A DNA stretch of 64,000 nucleotides from Candidatus Trichofilum aggregatum. Its GTDB lineage: Bacteria; Chloroflexota; Anaerolineae; Promineifilales; Promineifilaceae. This document shows positions 35,969 through 45,923 of this stretch, piece after piece. Numbering within the stretch: the stretch's first letter is position 1; the number at the start of each line of letters is the position of its first letter. Below the pieces are notes generated by a model, which was not told the origin of the DNA, did no database searches, and saw only the letters and a program-made list of their open reading frames with translations. The position numbers and the translations under genes were made by a program. The DNA lies in contig JADJUV010000001.1 of assembly GCA_016716885.1 (NCBI GenBank), forward strand, positions 1 through 64,000, written 5' to 3'.

Positions 35969-37639
35969 ATGACAACACCCAAACTTAACCAGCGACGAGT
36001 CCTGGTGCTTGGCCTGGACGGAGCCACCTGGGACCTGCTTACCCCCTGGATCAACGAAGGCAAACTCCCTCATTTAGCTCGTCTACAACAAACCGGTAGC
36101 CACGGGCCACTCATGTCTACCATTCACCCCGTGACCACACCGGCCTGGATTAGTTTCCTGACCGGGCGCAACCAGGGGCAACATGGTGTGTATGACCATG
36201 TGCAACGGCGTCCCGATAGTTACAACATGGAATTGATGGACGCCACGCGGATTCAATCACCCCTTATGTTTGACTATTTGGGACGGCAAGGCTACCGCTC
36301 CATCTCCATCAATGTGCCGCAAACATTCCCCCCACCCGTCATTCCGGGTTTGATGATAAGTGGTTTGTTTGGCACCCTGGTGGGGCCAGACATTACCCAA
36401 CCGCCCTCGCTGTATCAGAAAATCCAGACTGTTGCCCCCAATTACGTCGTTCACCCGGATTATCACCCCCGCCATGCTGATGCCCTGGGCCAATATGCCC
36501 GCGACCTGGTGCAGAGTGAGATTGACCGCATCGCTGTCACGGAAACGCTCCTGGCCGAAGAGGATTGGCAATATGCCATTGTAGTAATGACGGGGCCGGA
36601 TCAATCCCATCACGCCTTTTGGGGGCTGATGATGGATGAATCGCCCGCGGCCGCGCCCTATCGTGACGCCATCTTCAACGTCTACAAAGCCATTGACGAC
36701 GAGTTGCCCCGCTTACTCCGTTTTGCCGATGAGAACACCCTGCTTCTGGTTATCTCTGATCATGGCGGCGGCCCACTTCATGCTCTGGTTAACCTGAACC
36801 GCTGGCTAGCCGACACGGGTTTGCTGGCCTTCAAGGGACGTAAAAAGGGTAGTTGGCGCAACCGATTGATCAATTTCGCGGCCGCGTCATACAAAAAGTA
36901 TGTCCCCACCCGCCTACGAACCTGGGTGCGGCGACAGTACCAGGGCCAGTTTACCCAGGCCAAGGAGCGTATGGAGTCCCAGTTGTTCGCCTCGGCGATT
37001 GATTGGAGCAAGACGCAGGCTTATTCATTGGGGGCGTGCGGCAACATTTTTGTCAACTTACGCGGCCGCGAGCCGCAGGGCATAGTCGCGCCCGGCGCTG
37101 AATATGAAGCCGTGTGTGAGCAAATTATCCGCGACCTCGTCCAACTTCGTTCGCCTGAGGGGCAACTCATTGTCAAACAAGTATTACGGCGCGAAGCGGT
37201 CTATCACGGCCCCCACATGGAGAAAGCCCCAGACCTCATCGTTATCTGGCACGATTACGGCTACTGGGGGCGGGCACGCTATGATCAAAATTGGCCGCCC
37301 TTGTTTGAGCCGGTGGTCAACTGGGATTTCAGCGCCATTCCGCTCACGGGAACCCACCGCCCGGAAGGCATCCTCATCGCCAGCGGCCCCGGCGTGCAGG
37401 CTGGCCCTATCAGCGGGGCCAATCTAATTGACATCACCCCCACCATTCTGGCTTTCCTCAATACCCCTGTTCCCCAAGGTTTTGATGGCCGCGCTTTAAC
37501 CGAACTCTTCACCCCAGGAACCCTAACCGTTACCTATCAGGATGATGATGATCATCTGCAAACGGGCGGCGGGCATCGTTTCTCCTCTGAGGAAGAAGCG
37601 CAGGTTCTGCAACATCTGGAACGATTAGGCTACATTTAA
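35969..37639 (+). CDS. Alkaline-phosphatase superfamily phosphodiesterase (type I nucleotide pyrophosphatase-like), copy 1
   Basis: A 556-residue metal-dependent hydrolase or transferase. Landmarks in order: VLVLGLDGATWDLL (first metal Asp), the nucleophile region STIHPVTTPAWISFLTGRNQGQHGVYD with Thr two before Pro, MTGPDQSHHAFWG, ISDHGGGPLH (second metal pair) and LTGTHRPEGILIASGP with the last metal His. No signal peptide is seen, so it may act in the cytoplasm or at the inner membrane face. A paralogue lies three genes downstream; both carry GCGGCCGC at the same codons (LRGREPQG and VRGREPEG). Such enzymes recur in Chloroflexota glycan loci; transfer or removal of phosphate-linked groups on lipid-linked sugars is inferred. 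Confidence 0.85.
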   Translation: MTTPKLNQRRVLVLGLDGATWDLLTPWINEGKLPHLARLQQTGSHGPLMSTIHPVTTPAWISFLTGRNQGQHGVYDHVQRRPDSYNMELMDATRIQSPLMFDYLGRQGYRSISINVPQTFPPPVIPGLMISGLFGTLVGPDITQPPSLYQKIQTVAPNYVVHPDYHPRHADALGQYARDLVQSEIDRIAVTETLLAEEDWQYAIVVMTGPDQSHHAFWGLMMDESPAAAPYRDAIFNVYKAIDDELPRLLRFADENTLLLVISDHGGGPLHALVNLNRWLADTGLLAFKGRKKGSWRNRLINFAAASYKKYVPTRLRTWVRRQYQGQFTQAKERMESQLFASAIDWSKTQAYSLGACGNIFVNLRGREPQGIVAPGAEYEAVCEQIIRDLVQLRSPEGQLIVKQVLRREAVYHGPHMEKAPDLIVIWHDYGYWGRARYDQNWPPLFEPVVNWDFSAIPLTGTHRPEGILIASGPGVQAGPISGANLIDITPTILAFLNTPVPQGFDGRALTELFTPGTLTVTYQDDDDHLQTGGGHRFSSEEEAQVLQHLERLGYI

Positions 37640-37642
37640 GTG

Positions 37643-38548
37643 ATGGACGCATTTCCCCTGGTATGGATTGTCATTCCGGCCTGGAACCGGTGTGAAGACC
37701 TACGGCTGACCCTCCAATCGGTACAAGCACTGGCGTATGCCAACTATCAGGTCTTGGTCGTTGATAACGGCTCTACCGATGAGACGCTCACCATGCTTGA
37801 GGCAGAGTTTCCCTGGGCAAGGGTATTACCGTTAGGGGAAAATCGGGGGGCATCCGGGGCCTCGAATGCCGGTTTTGCCCACGCCCTGACTAACGGAGCG
37901 GTCTATGTCTTGCGGCTTGATTCGGATGTGAAGCTGGCCCCGGATTTTTTGCGTGAGTTGGTGAAGGTGGCGGAAACGCGGCCGCAAGTCGGCTGTCTCA
38001 CCGGCAAAATTTATTACTTGGCTGACCCTCACCGCATCTGGTCAACTGGGGCACAGCAAAAGCGATGGGATTTAGGTGGTGTTGACCTGGGACGGGGCCA
38101 ACTGGATGGCCCAGCCCATAATCAAGAGCGCCAGATTGATTATGCCTGGTCAACTGGCATGTTACTAACCCGTGAGGCGTTGGTTATCACGGGCGGGTTT
38201 GATCCGGCTTTTTTTGTTTATTATGAGGAGCCAGATTTGTGTCTACGTTTGCGTCAGGCTGGTTTACAGGTGTGGTTTGTTCCCTCAGCCCATATGTGGC
38301 ACAAAATCGGGCAGGCTAGCCGCAGTGCCTGGGTGGCTTACCAGTGGAACCGGAGCAAAATGATTTTTTTGCGTAAACATAGCCGGGGAATGCACCGTTT
38401 ATTGTTGCTCTTTTATGCCTATGCCTATGCGTTGGGGCGGAGTTTAGTACCTGGACAGGGGGCGGGCAATCGGGGGCCGGTCGCGGCCGCGGTGTCCGGT
38501 CTAACGGCCGGGTTACGCTATCGCCTGAGAAATAACCGTCCCAATTGA
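37643..38548 (+). CDS. GT2 family glycosyltransferase (rhamnosyltransferase-like)
   Basis: An inverting GT-A enzyme, about 301 residues, beginning MDAFPLVWIVIPAWNRCEDLRLTLQSVQ. Substrate-binding VVDNGSTDETLTML and the DxD-type LRLDSDVKLAPDFL are present, as is YYEEPDLCLRLRQAGLQVWFVP, typical of rhamnosyl- and related transferases of O-antigen loci. ATG 37643 follows directly after the phosphodiesterase stop (37637-37639). Its own stop TGA overlaps a TTG start proposed for the flippase. Linkage specificity is not predictable. Confidence 0.87.
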   Translation: MDAFPLVWIVIPAWNRCEDLRLTLQSVQALAYANYQVLVVDNGSTDETLTMLEAEFPWARVLPLGENRGASGASNAGFAHALTNGAVYVLRLDSDVKLAPDFLRELVKVAETRPQVGCLTGKIYYLADPHRIWSTGAQQKRWDLGGVDLGRGQLDGPAHNQERQIDYAWSTGMLLTREALVITGGFDPAFFVYYEEPDLCLRLRQAGLQVWFVPSAHMWHKIGQASRSAWVAYQWNRSKMIFLRKHSRGMHRLLLLFYAYAYALGRSLVPGQGAGNRGPVAAAVSGLTAGLRYRLRNNRPN

Positions 38549-39993
38549 CGGTTAACAACCCGCCAACCACCTTTTTATCTGGTTCCATCTGTGCCTTATG
38601 CTACAAGCCGTCGGCATGTTCTTTTTGTCCTCATTGTGCAGTTGCTAGGGGTTGAGCAAGCAGGGATATACACGTTGGGGGTGTCCTACTTTTTTATTGG
38701 CAGTCGGTTTTCGTTTTGGGGGTTAGACCATTTATTGACGCGAGAAGTATCTAAAAACCGGGACGCGGCCGCGGTCTATTTCAGCAACTTCGCTTTTATT
38801 CGCTTCATCCTTTCCACCCTTACCATTGCCTTATTCATCTTCATCATTCAACTCACCAGTTACCAGCCGGAAACCAAGCTCGTTATCAGCATCATGCTCT
38901 TAAGCATCTGGCCCGAAAACATAAACAACCTCTGTTGGGCCAATTTCGCCGCTTTTGAAGAGTTTCATTTTACCAGCCTGAGTGTTACTGGGGGCAGTTT
39001 AGTCCAACTTACCGTGGGCCTTTTCCTGTTGTCTCAAGGTTACGGACTCGTGGCTATGGCCTTCATCTTCCTCGCCAATAACCTGATGGCCCTGGTAATC
39101 AATTTGCTCGTTATCCAAAGTCGCTACATTCGGCATTGGGCACGACCCAGTTGGACTTTCATACGCCCTCAGTTGCGTATTAGCTGGCCTTTGTGTTCAT
39201 TGGTATCTTCTTTATCCTGGACAATCGCCTGGATAACGTCATCCTTTCCTTTGTGAGTAGCGAAAAGGCGATTGGGTTATACGGTGCGGCTAGTGCGGTC
39301 ATCGTGGCGTTAGGCATGATTCCCCAGGGATATCGCATTGCCGTATTGCCCATCCTAACCCGAACCTATCAGGACGGCACAGAAAAATTATTATCTTTCT
39401 ATGCCAAGTCATACAAATATTTGCTCCTGGTGGGTTTGCCCATTATGGCGGCTACCTTTCTCCTGGCGAATGACCTTATTCTTTTGATCTACCGCCAAAA
39501 TCTCCCTGAAGCGGTGCCATCACTACAGATCATGGCGCTTATGTTGGCCTGCTTCTTTTTGAACGTTCTGGACAATCGTTTGCTCATTGTAGTCAATCGC
39601 CAAGACCTATTAGCTCGTTTTCTCGTGATCACCACCGGGCTAAACCTGGGCATTAACCTGATCTTATCACCCAGTCTGGGTGCGGTCGGTGCTTCCATCG
39701 CCAGAGTCGTTTCAGTCATTGTATTATTCATTCTAAACGCCTGGGTATTAAGGCCATATTTACCCGGATTTTCTGGCTGGCACTATGTCTGGCGGCCGCT
39801 GATCGGCACCTTGATCATGAGTCTGGTTATCTGGCAAACATATACCTGGAACTTATGGGCCAAAACAGCCCTCGGCAGTATCACCTACCTGCTGGTGCTA
39901 TTTTTGTTGGGCGCTTTTCCCCCTAACGAACGCACGATGTTTTATCAGTTACTTAAACAACGTCTATCATCTAAAACAAGGAAACCGGTATGA
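38545..39993 (+). CDS. Wzx-like polysaccharide flippase (frameshifted)
   Basis: A MOP-superfamily membrane protein that moves lipid-linked glycans across the membrane. Reading from TTG 38545 (TVNNPPTTFLSGSICAL), shifting near 38600 (MLQAVGMFF) and again in the T-run near 38626 gives VLIVQLLGVEQAGIYTLGVSYFFIG, the normal flippase start. A further shift near 39200 joins ISWP to VFIGIFFILDNRLDNVILSFVSS. Later helices include GLYGAASAVIVALGMIPQGYRIAVLPIL and NLGINLILSPSLGAVGASIARV. Total about 480 residues and 12-14 helices, normal for Wzx. Sitting between two GT/phosphodiesterase pairs, it marks this as a flippase-dependent glycan pathway; no polymerase was recognised. Confidence 0.8.
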
Positions 39994-41726
39994 CTGCTTC
40001 ATCTGATTTAACTCCTTCCCGCCGTGTCCTGATTATTGGCTGGGATGGTGCTACCTTTGACCTGATTGAACCGTGGATTCAGCAAGGCCACCTGCCTAAT
40101 CTAGCCCGCCTGATGGCCAACGGAACCTCTCGTCGTCTGCGCTCAACAGTTCCCACCCTCTCCCCACCCGCCTGGACATCCTTTATCACGGGGAAAAACC
40201 CCGGACGCCACGGTACATTCGATTTTTTCCGACGCAATCCCAGCAATTATGAATTGCTGACGGTACGAAATGATTTACCCAGTCTGGGCACTCTCTTCCA
40301 TTGGGCCAGCCATCACGGATTGCAGGTGGGAGCCGTCAATGTTCCCTTCACGTATCCCCCGGAGCCTGTCAATGGTTTTATGATTTCCGGTTTGGGATCA
40401 GCCCCGGAATGGGAGTTTGTCTATCCGCCAAGCCTCAAATCAGAAATTCTGCAAAGGGATTATCGCATTGACAACCCAGTACGGTATGAAGGTGATAACG
40501 ATGCCGCCTATCTGCAAGCCGCCCTGGAAACAACCCGTATCCGGGCCGAAACAGCGCTTCACCTGATGCGTACCCGGCCCTGGGACTTGTTCATGACTGT
40601 TTTTATGAATATTGACCAGATTTTGTCGTTCATGTGGCACCATATGGACGAAACTCACCCGCGTTATGATCCAACCATATCCCCTCAATTTCAGCAGGCA
40701 CCTCTGGAGCTACACAAATATTTGGATCAGGTTTTAGGCGAAATGGTGGCTCTGGCGGGTGAAGAGGCCACGGTGGTGGTTGGCTCCGATCATGGCATGG
40801 GGCCTCTTTACAAAGAGGTATTCTTGAATAGCTGGTTGGAGCAAAAGGGGTATCTGGTAAGGCGGCAACGGTCCGCGGCCGCGAACAGTTATAGTACCCT
40901 GGCTCGCAAACTCGGCTTTTCCCGCGAACGTATTTGGCGACGTATTGGCCGTGCTCGTACCCAGGCGGCTAAAGCCCTACTCCCTCAATGGTTACATGTT
41001 CTTGTACCGACCGAACACAAATCGCTCACTGAGGTTGTAGATTGGTCTAAAACGGTGGCCTATAGTTTTGGTAATGTAGGGCAAATATTTGTGAATGTAC
41101 GCGGCCGCGAGCCAGAAGGTATTGTTTCCCCAGGTCAGGAATACGAACAAACCATCCAAAACCTGATGACCGATCTACAAAACTGGCTAGACCCCGAAGA
41201 TAACCTTCCCGTCATCAGCGAGCTATATCGTCGTGAACAGCTTTATGACGGCCCCCACTTCGACCGCGCTCCCGATCTCAATATCATCATGCGCGATTAC
41301 AGCTACATCACTGTCATGCGCCGAGAATTCGCCGGAGACGGAACCACCCTCCAATCTTGTGACAGTATGAGTGGTTTTCACCGGCGTGAAGGCATCTTCG
41401 TTCTTCACGGCCCCCACATACAATCAGCCAACTTACCACCCGCTAATATTACTCAGGTGACACCTACCATTCTTTATGCGCTTGGGCTTCCCTTACCCGA
41501 AGATATGGATGGTAAACCAACCGTAGAAGCCTTTGACCCTGATTACGTAACAACGTTCCCTCAACAAACTATTGAGGCGCACCATACAATAACCAGCTCG
41601 ACAACCCTGTCAACAAGCGAAGAGGCAGAAATCCAAAAACGACTTCAAGACTTAGGTATCTGGGCTAATTTAGACCAAAATACTCCTCTAGTAATCCAAA
41701 CGGGTTATGGACGCAAACACCCTTAA
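39990..41726 (+). CDS. Alkaline-phosphatase superfamily phosphodiesterase, copy 2
   Basis: A 578-residue paralogue of the protein at 35969. Motifs: VLIIGWDGATFDLI, nucleophile region TVPTLSPPAWTSFITGKNPGRHGTFD, where the nucleophile position appears to be Ser rather than Thr, then MNIDQILSFMWHHMDETH, GSDHGMGPLYKEVFLNSWL and GFHRREGIFVLHGP. All expected metal ligands are visible. It overlaps the flippase stop by four bases (ATGA), so it belongs to the same transcript. The nucleophile difference suggests the two paralogues have different substrates or chemistry. Octamer copies stop after about 41108, within this gene. Confidence 0.85.
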   Translation: MTASSDLTPSRRVLIIGWDGATFDLIEPWIQQGHLPNLARLMANGTSRRLRSTVPTLSPPAWTSFITGKNPGRHGTFDFFRRNPSNYELLTVRNDLPSLGTLFHWASHHGLQVGAVNVPFTYPPEPVNGFMISGLGSAPEWEFVYPPSLKSEILQRDYRIDNPVRYEGDNDAAYLQAALETTRIRAETALHLMRTRPWDLFMTVFMNIDQILSFMWHHMDETHPRYDPTISPQFQQAPLELHKYLDQVLGEMVALAGEEATVVVGSDHGMGPLYKEVFLNSWLEQKGYLVRRQRSAAANSYSTLARKLGFSRERIWRRIGRARTQAAKALLPQWLHVLVPTEHKSLTEVVDWSKTVAYSFGNVGQIFVNVRGREPEGIVSPGQEYEQTIQNLMTDLQNWLDPEDNLPVISELYRREQLYDGPHFDRAPDLNIIMRDYSYITVMRREFAGDGTTLQSCDSMSGFHRREGIFVLHGPHIQSANLPPANITQVTPTILYALGLPLPEDMDGKPTVEAFDPDYVTTFPQQTIEAHHTITSSTTLSTSEEAEIQKRLQDLGIWANLDQNTPLVIQTGYGRKHP

Positions 41727-41783
41727 CCGCTAAACTCCCCCTTGTACTTGATTAGTTTCACTATCTGAAATATGGAGGTTTGA

Positions 41784-43346
41784 ATGAACAAAAGAAAATT
41801 ATTTACTGTTTTAGCTCTGGTCATCATAATGACGATTGGCGTTGTAGCCACATCATTAGCCCAAGGACCAGACGGAGCTGGCTGGTGGGCCAGTTTCACC
41901 ATTCAGAATGCAACGTCTACGAGTGCCAACGTGGTAGCCACAGCTTATGACAGTAGCTCCGGCTCTACCTACAATAGCAGCGTCACCTTACCCGGTGATT
42001 ATTCCGTAACCTTCCATCCTGGCCTCGCCGCCAACTGTACAAATCCTGTCACAGTTTCCGGTTGCCGCATTGGTCTCAGCCCTGCCCTACCTGCGGGATT
42101 CGAAGGTTCTGCAGTTATTTCCTCTGATAGTCCGGTTTACGCCATTACTTCCGTCAACAACAACGCCTCTGGTTCTGTTGGTGTGAGCAATGGGGCTGCC
42201 CGTTCTTTCTATCAGGGCGTTGATGGCACCTCAGCCGCCACCAAGCTTTACTTCCCCACCGTAAAACACAATTTCTCTGGCCAGAGCACTGTCTTCTTCG
42301 TCCAAGCCGCTGGCGCCGATGCCAACGTTACGATCAGCTATCGTATGAACAACGGCAACACCTATACCCAGAACCAGATCATCACCGCTAACAAGATGTT
42401 CGCCTTCGCTCCTTTGGCAGCTGGCGTACCTTCCTGCAATGGTGGTAATGGTGGTGGTAGCTCCGTAGCTCCCTGTTTTGGTGGTGCAACTGTAACCTCC
42501 GACACCCCAGTCGCTGGTGTTGTCATTGAATACATCCATGGTGCTTCTGTAGCCAACTACGTTTTAGCCACCCGTGGTCTTTCCGATGCTGATGCTGGCA
42601 CAATTGTGGCCGCTCCTGCTATGAAGAACAGCTTCAATGGCGGTACAACTGGTGCGACTATCCTCAATACCGGTCTTGCTCAGGCCACCGTTAATCTTGA
42701 CTTCACCGTTACCAGTGCCAGCGCTGGTTGCCCGTTAAGCCCAGGTCATACCACAAGCGATTCCGTTACGATTGCTCCTGGGGCCTCTGTAGTTGTTAAT
42801 CAACTCCAGGGTAACACCGGTGATTTGGACACCCCAGCCCAAAATCGTTGTGTGTTCTACTCCATGGTTGCTGACTCTAACCAACCGATTGTCGTAACCG
42901 TTAATGAAAATCGCACCTATCTCGGCGCCCCTGTCAAGGCTGTTTACAGTGGCTTCAACACCGCCAATGCTTCTGATACCGTTTATATTCCTCTTTACAA
43001 GGAATTCTTCAATGGTCAAGCTTCTGGTTTGACGGTTGTTAATGCCAGTGCCTCTACAGCTACTGTCATCCGCGCTACCTTCACCAGCTCTACTGGTTCA
43101 ACCCATGTTGTTCAAACTTCTAGTGCCGTCGCCGCTGGCGCCGCGGTAAACTTCTTTGAACTGTACAATGGGCAAGCTGGCTTTACCGCTGTCAGTGGTG
43201 GGATGCCCGCTTTCAACACCCGACACAGTGTTGTTGTTGAAGCTGTAACTGCTGGTGTTCCGATTGTAGCTATCAATCAGGAATCTGACCGCGATGCTGG
43301 TGATGGTGTACTCGACATTACCAACTACGAAGGTTTCAACCAATAA
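41784..43346 (+). CDS. Secreted, probably abundant surface (S-layer-like) protein
   Basis: A 520-residue exported protein. The signal peptide is MNKRKLFTVLALVIIMTIGVVATSLA with cleavage before QGPDG. The mature part is a chain of beta-rich, Ser/Thr/Asn/Gly-rich segments with several similar blocks (for example KLYFPTVKHNFSGQSTVFFVQ and TVYIPLYKEFFNGQASGLTVVN), suggesting two to four repeated Ig-like domains. Codon use is unlike the neighbours: pyrimidine-ending codons such as GGT, GCT and AAC dominate and GCGGCCGC is absent, as in highly expressed genes. A strong RBS (GGAGG) precedes the ATG and a strong terminator follows. It lies directly after the glycan genes, so it may be the glycosylated surface protein. 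Function as an S-layer is inference. Confidence 0.75.
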   Translation: MNKRKLFTVLALVIIMTIGVVATSLAQGPDGAGWWASFTIQNATSTSANVVATAYDSSSGSTYNSSVTLPGDYSVTFHPGLAANCTNPVTVSGCRIGLSPALPAGFEGSAVISSDSPVYAITSVNNNASGSVGVSNGAARSFYQGVDGTSAATKLYFPTVKHNFSGQSTVFFVQAAGADANVTISYRMNNGNTYTQNQIITANKMFAFAPLAAGVPSCNGGNGGGSSVAPCFGGATVTSDTPVAGVVIEYIHGASVANYVLATRGLSDADAGTIVAAPAMKNSFNGGTTGATILNTGLAQATVNLDFTVTSASAGCPLSPGHTTSDSVTIAPGASVVVNQLQGNTGDLDTPAQNRCVFYSMVADSNQPIVVTVNENRTYLGAPVKAVYSGFNTANASDTVYIPLYKEFFNGQASGLTVVNASASTATVIRATFTSSTGSTHVVQTSSAVAAGAAVNFFELYNGQAGFTAVSGGMPAFNTRHSVVVEAVTAGVPIVAINQESDRDAGDGVLDITNYEGFNQ

Positions 43347-43363
43347 GCTAAATTAAACCTTAC

Positions 43364-43404
43364 TAAAAAAGAAGCCACCCAGTGATGGGTGGCTTCTTTT
43401 TTTT
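43364..43404 (+). terminator. Rho-independent terminator after the surface-protein gene
   Basis: Stem AAAGAAGCCACCC paired with GGGTGGCTTCTTT around the loop AGTGAT, followed by an eight-base T run. It is perfectly paired over more than 12 bp, the clearest terminator in the window, in keeping with a strongly expressed single gene. Confidence 0.95.
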
Positions 43405-43629
43405 GTCAACATACGGCATAATTGCCCCAATATTCAGATGAAAAATCGTTGAATCTGCCAAAGAGTTGCCTATTTGAGCACGCAACCAGAGGCACCGCAT
43501 CCTTACTAAGCACAGCATTGCGTAAATTTGTTCCGCGTTCCAAAAGCGTCCACTCAGGCGTCGAGGCTTTAGCGGATTCTCAGATCATACTTATGCAATA
43601 TTGAGCTAAGTTTGTTCAAAAAGGTAAAA
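43405..43629. other. Gap with no gene seen
   Basis: Between the terminator and the next lipoprotein gene there is a short open stretch (from about 43422, 60 codons) with no recognisable features. No repeats of the common families are seen. Confidence 0.4.
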
Positions 43630-44152
43630 ATGTTAATGAAAAGAATTACGCTTATTCATGTTTTCTTCCTCTTGTGTTCATTATCTGCTCTTTTGATAGC
43701 TTGTGGACCAGCGAACGAGGAAGTGGAACAAACTCCCCAGCAAAATAATAGCTATCCAGGCCAGGTAACCGATGATTCTACCGGCGGTTATCCAGCACCT
43801 ATCATTCCTGCATACCCCGGACCTCAGGTAACCATTGATGAAAGTCGTCGGTTCACAGTTAATGAACCCTTAGTAGCAGGTAGTACAACCATTACGGGCA
43901 AAGGACCTGCTAATATTCCCATCAAAGTAATCAATGTGAGTTATGTGGGTGAACTATTGGGTTCTGGTCAAACTGATAGCAATGGTACCTTCACTATTGA
44001 GCTATCAAAACCTTTTAGAAGTCCAACATGTTATAGCTTTACAGCTAAACGACCAATCTTTGGAAGCGGATTTCCGGAACAATCCAGGGCCTGACTATAC
44101 TGATTTCCCGATGGTAGGCCTGTTGTTGACTACTGTTATTGTGCAACCCTAA
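43630..44152 (+). CDS. Lipoprotein with Ig-like domain (frameshift)
   Basis: An exported lipoprotein of about 173 residues: basic start LMKRITLIHVFFLLCSLSALLIACGP with lipobox LIAC, a Pro/Tyr-rich linker (SYPGQVTDDSTGGYPAPIIPAYPG) and an Ig-like domain (FTVNEPLVAGSTTITGKGPANIPIKVINV, then LLGSGQTDSNGTFTIELSKP). The frame breaks near 44025; coding resumes as LEVQHVIALQLNDQSLEADFRNN and ends LLLTTVIVQP at 44152. Such domains often form stalks on surface proteins. It lies in the octamer-free, AT-richer stretch beside the surface protein and may be a cell-wall partner of it; this is positional inference. Confidence 0.65.
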
Positions 44153-44186
44153 CTTGTAAGTTTAGATCAAAAAAGGAAACTTTCTG

Positions 44187-44881
44187 TTGTCAACCATCGC
44201 TCAGGACGCCATTCTCACGCAAATTATGGCGGCGAGACCGGCCGTCCACCCTACTCCGCGGCAAGTTAATCCCGTTGTATCGGTCTTCATTCCGAAGTTT
44301 TGAAATTCCTCTACCAACAACTGTCGCCCGAACAACGTACTTTAGAAACTGGTTGTGGTTTATCTACACTTATTTTTGCTTTGGCTGGTTGTCAACATCA
44401 ATCTATTGTTCCTAACCAGGAGCATATTGATGCAACACGAAAAAGTGCTGAGCATTATCAAATATCTCTAGACCAAACATCATTCATAGTGGCCCGCTCG
44501 GAATTTGTCTTACCCACACTCTCTCAAACGCATCCTTTGGATGTCGTCCTTATTGATGGTGGTCATGCTTTCCCTTTACCCTTCATTGATTGGTTTTATA
44601 CGGCCCAACATTTGCGTGTAAGTGGTCTCATGATTTTGGATGATACACACCTCAAAACGGTCTCCATCTTGCACCAGTTTCTGTATCAGCAACCGGGGTG
44701 GAGCGAGGTATCCCATATGCATCAAACTGCTTTTTTTCGTAAAACGCATGATCAGGTAACAGATGAATGGGATTATTGGCGTACTCAGCCATTTAATCAG
44801 ACCTGGCGTTCAAGTCTGTACCAATTAAAGACTCTGTGGCGTAAAACAGTATCACGCCAGTCGTCAGAAAAGCAGTTGTGA
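44187..44881 (+). CDS. Class I SAM-dependent methyltransferase (frameshift)
   Basis: A small-molecule methyltransferase of about 230 residues. The proposed start is TTG 44187 with AAGGAAAC ahead of it, reading STIAQDAILTQIMAARPAVHP to VSVFIP; one shift near 44293 joins VLKFLYQQLSPEQRTLETGCGLST, where ETGCG is the SAM motif I. Acidic DVVLIDGGHAFPLPFIDW and LMILDDTH are the later core strands, as in the MTase_24-type methyltransferases of glycan and antibiotic loci. It overlaps the open frame of the FkbM gene by four bases, so the two are probably co-translated. It likely methylates a sugar of the surface glycan; the target is not known. Confidence 0.7.
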
Positions 44882-44886
44882 TATCT

Positions 44887-45591
44887 ATGAATCTTAGCAC
44901 TATCACTTTGAAACAGTCATTGGAAAACAAACTAAGGCAGTGGGGCCTGTATCATTTCATACACCGCCCTTATTATCTCGTCAAAACAGCGTTTATCGGT
45001 TTATTGTGGCCGCGTACCCCCCTTACCATCAGCGGAATCACCGCCACATTCTGGACCCCTACACCCATCCTTTATCGCCGCATTCGTGAACTTCATGGCG
45101 AAGATAGAATGCTAAACTATTTGATCGCCGCTACAGAGGCAGATGATATTTTCTGGGATGTCGGTGCTAATATCGGCGTTTATTCGCTCATATTGAGCCA
45201 GGTTGTAGGTAAAAACGGCCTCGTTTATGCTTTCGAACCAGAACCACAGAGCTATGAGTGGCTGTGTCGGAATCGTCAATTAAACGAGGCGCAAAATATA
45301 CAACCGTTGCCGATGGCCTTGGGAGAATCTGAAGGGGAAACCACGTTGTATCCGGCTGAACGCACCGGTATGGGGATTCATAAACTGTTTTATGCAGATG
45401 AGGTTAAACCTGAGGGTATCTTAGTGCCCATTTCTTCCGGTGATATCCTGATCCAACGCGGCCGCGTGCCTGCCCCCACCGTTATAAAAATTGACGTTGA
45501 AGGGTACGAAATGGCCGTTTTACAGGGCCTCGCATATCGCGCTCACATCCCCGTTTGCCGCCTTCTCGCCCTAGTCCATCCCAAGAGCTAA
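44887..45591 (+). CDS. FkbM-family methyltransferase, C-terminus degraded
   Basis: An O-methyltransferase of the FkbM type. ATG 44887 (MNLSTITLKQSLENKLRQ) precedes a helical lead; the core follows: FWDVGANIGVYSLILSQVVGKNGLVYAFEPEP with SAM motif I, ALGESEGETTLYPAERTGMG, and the hallmark VIKIDVEGYEMAVLQGL. After this the frame yields AYRAHIPVCRLLALVHPKS and stops, about 30-40 residues short of the usual end; other frames downstream to about 45745 show scraps (QIHWLLSGI), so one or more indels or a decayed tail are likely. Function on glycan hydroxyls is inferred from family and context. Confidence 0.8.
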   Translation: MNLSTITLKQSLENKLRQWGLYHFIHRPYYLVKTAFIGLLWPRTPLTISGITATFWTPTPILYRRIRELHGEDRMLNYLIAATEADDIFWDVGANIGVYSLILSQVVGKNGLVYAFEPEPQSYEWLCRNRQLNEAQNIQPLPMALGESEGETTLYPAERTGMGIHKLFYADEVKPEGILVPISSGDILIQRGRVPAPTVIKIDVEGYEMAVLQGLAYRAHIPVCRLLALVHPKS

Positions 45592-45923
45592 CTCATTTCC
45601 ATTACCAGGTTGGCGATATTCGCTATCATTACCCAACCGGGCTTCTTCATAGACCAGGAAAGCCAACGAGCTGGGCAAATTCATTGGTTATTGTCTGGCA
45701 TTGACCCCAAAACAAGTTTAGCCACAATACAAGAGGGTACATTTTAGATACGTTTGATTTGTACCCCATGTGAAATTAAGTACAATTGCCTGGCATTACG
45801 CACACAATGCCCTTATTTTTGTCCTGCACAATTATCCATTTGATAAGAGAGAACACGAATCTAGGAATCTTCTTCATTACTAACCATAATGAATGGAAAC
45901 TACCCCTATAGAGGAGCTTTACT
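45592..45923. other. Gap holding the FkbM tail remnant and sat leader
   Basis: Up to about 45745 it contains out-of-frame scraps of the FkbM gene. The remainder is AT-rich non-coding DNA; a GAGGAGC RBS sits just before ATG 45924. I see no tRNA or riboswitch-like structure that I could defend. Confidence 0.45.

Noticed and set aside
45592..45923. tRNA or riboswitch in the gap before the sat gene
   Set aside because: No cloverleaf or known motif could be folded by eye; fragments match the FkbM gene tail instead.
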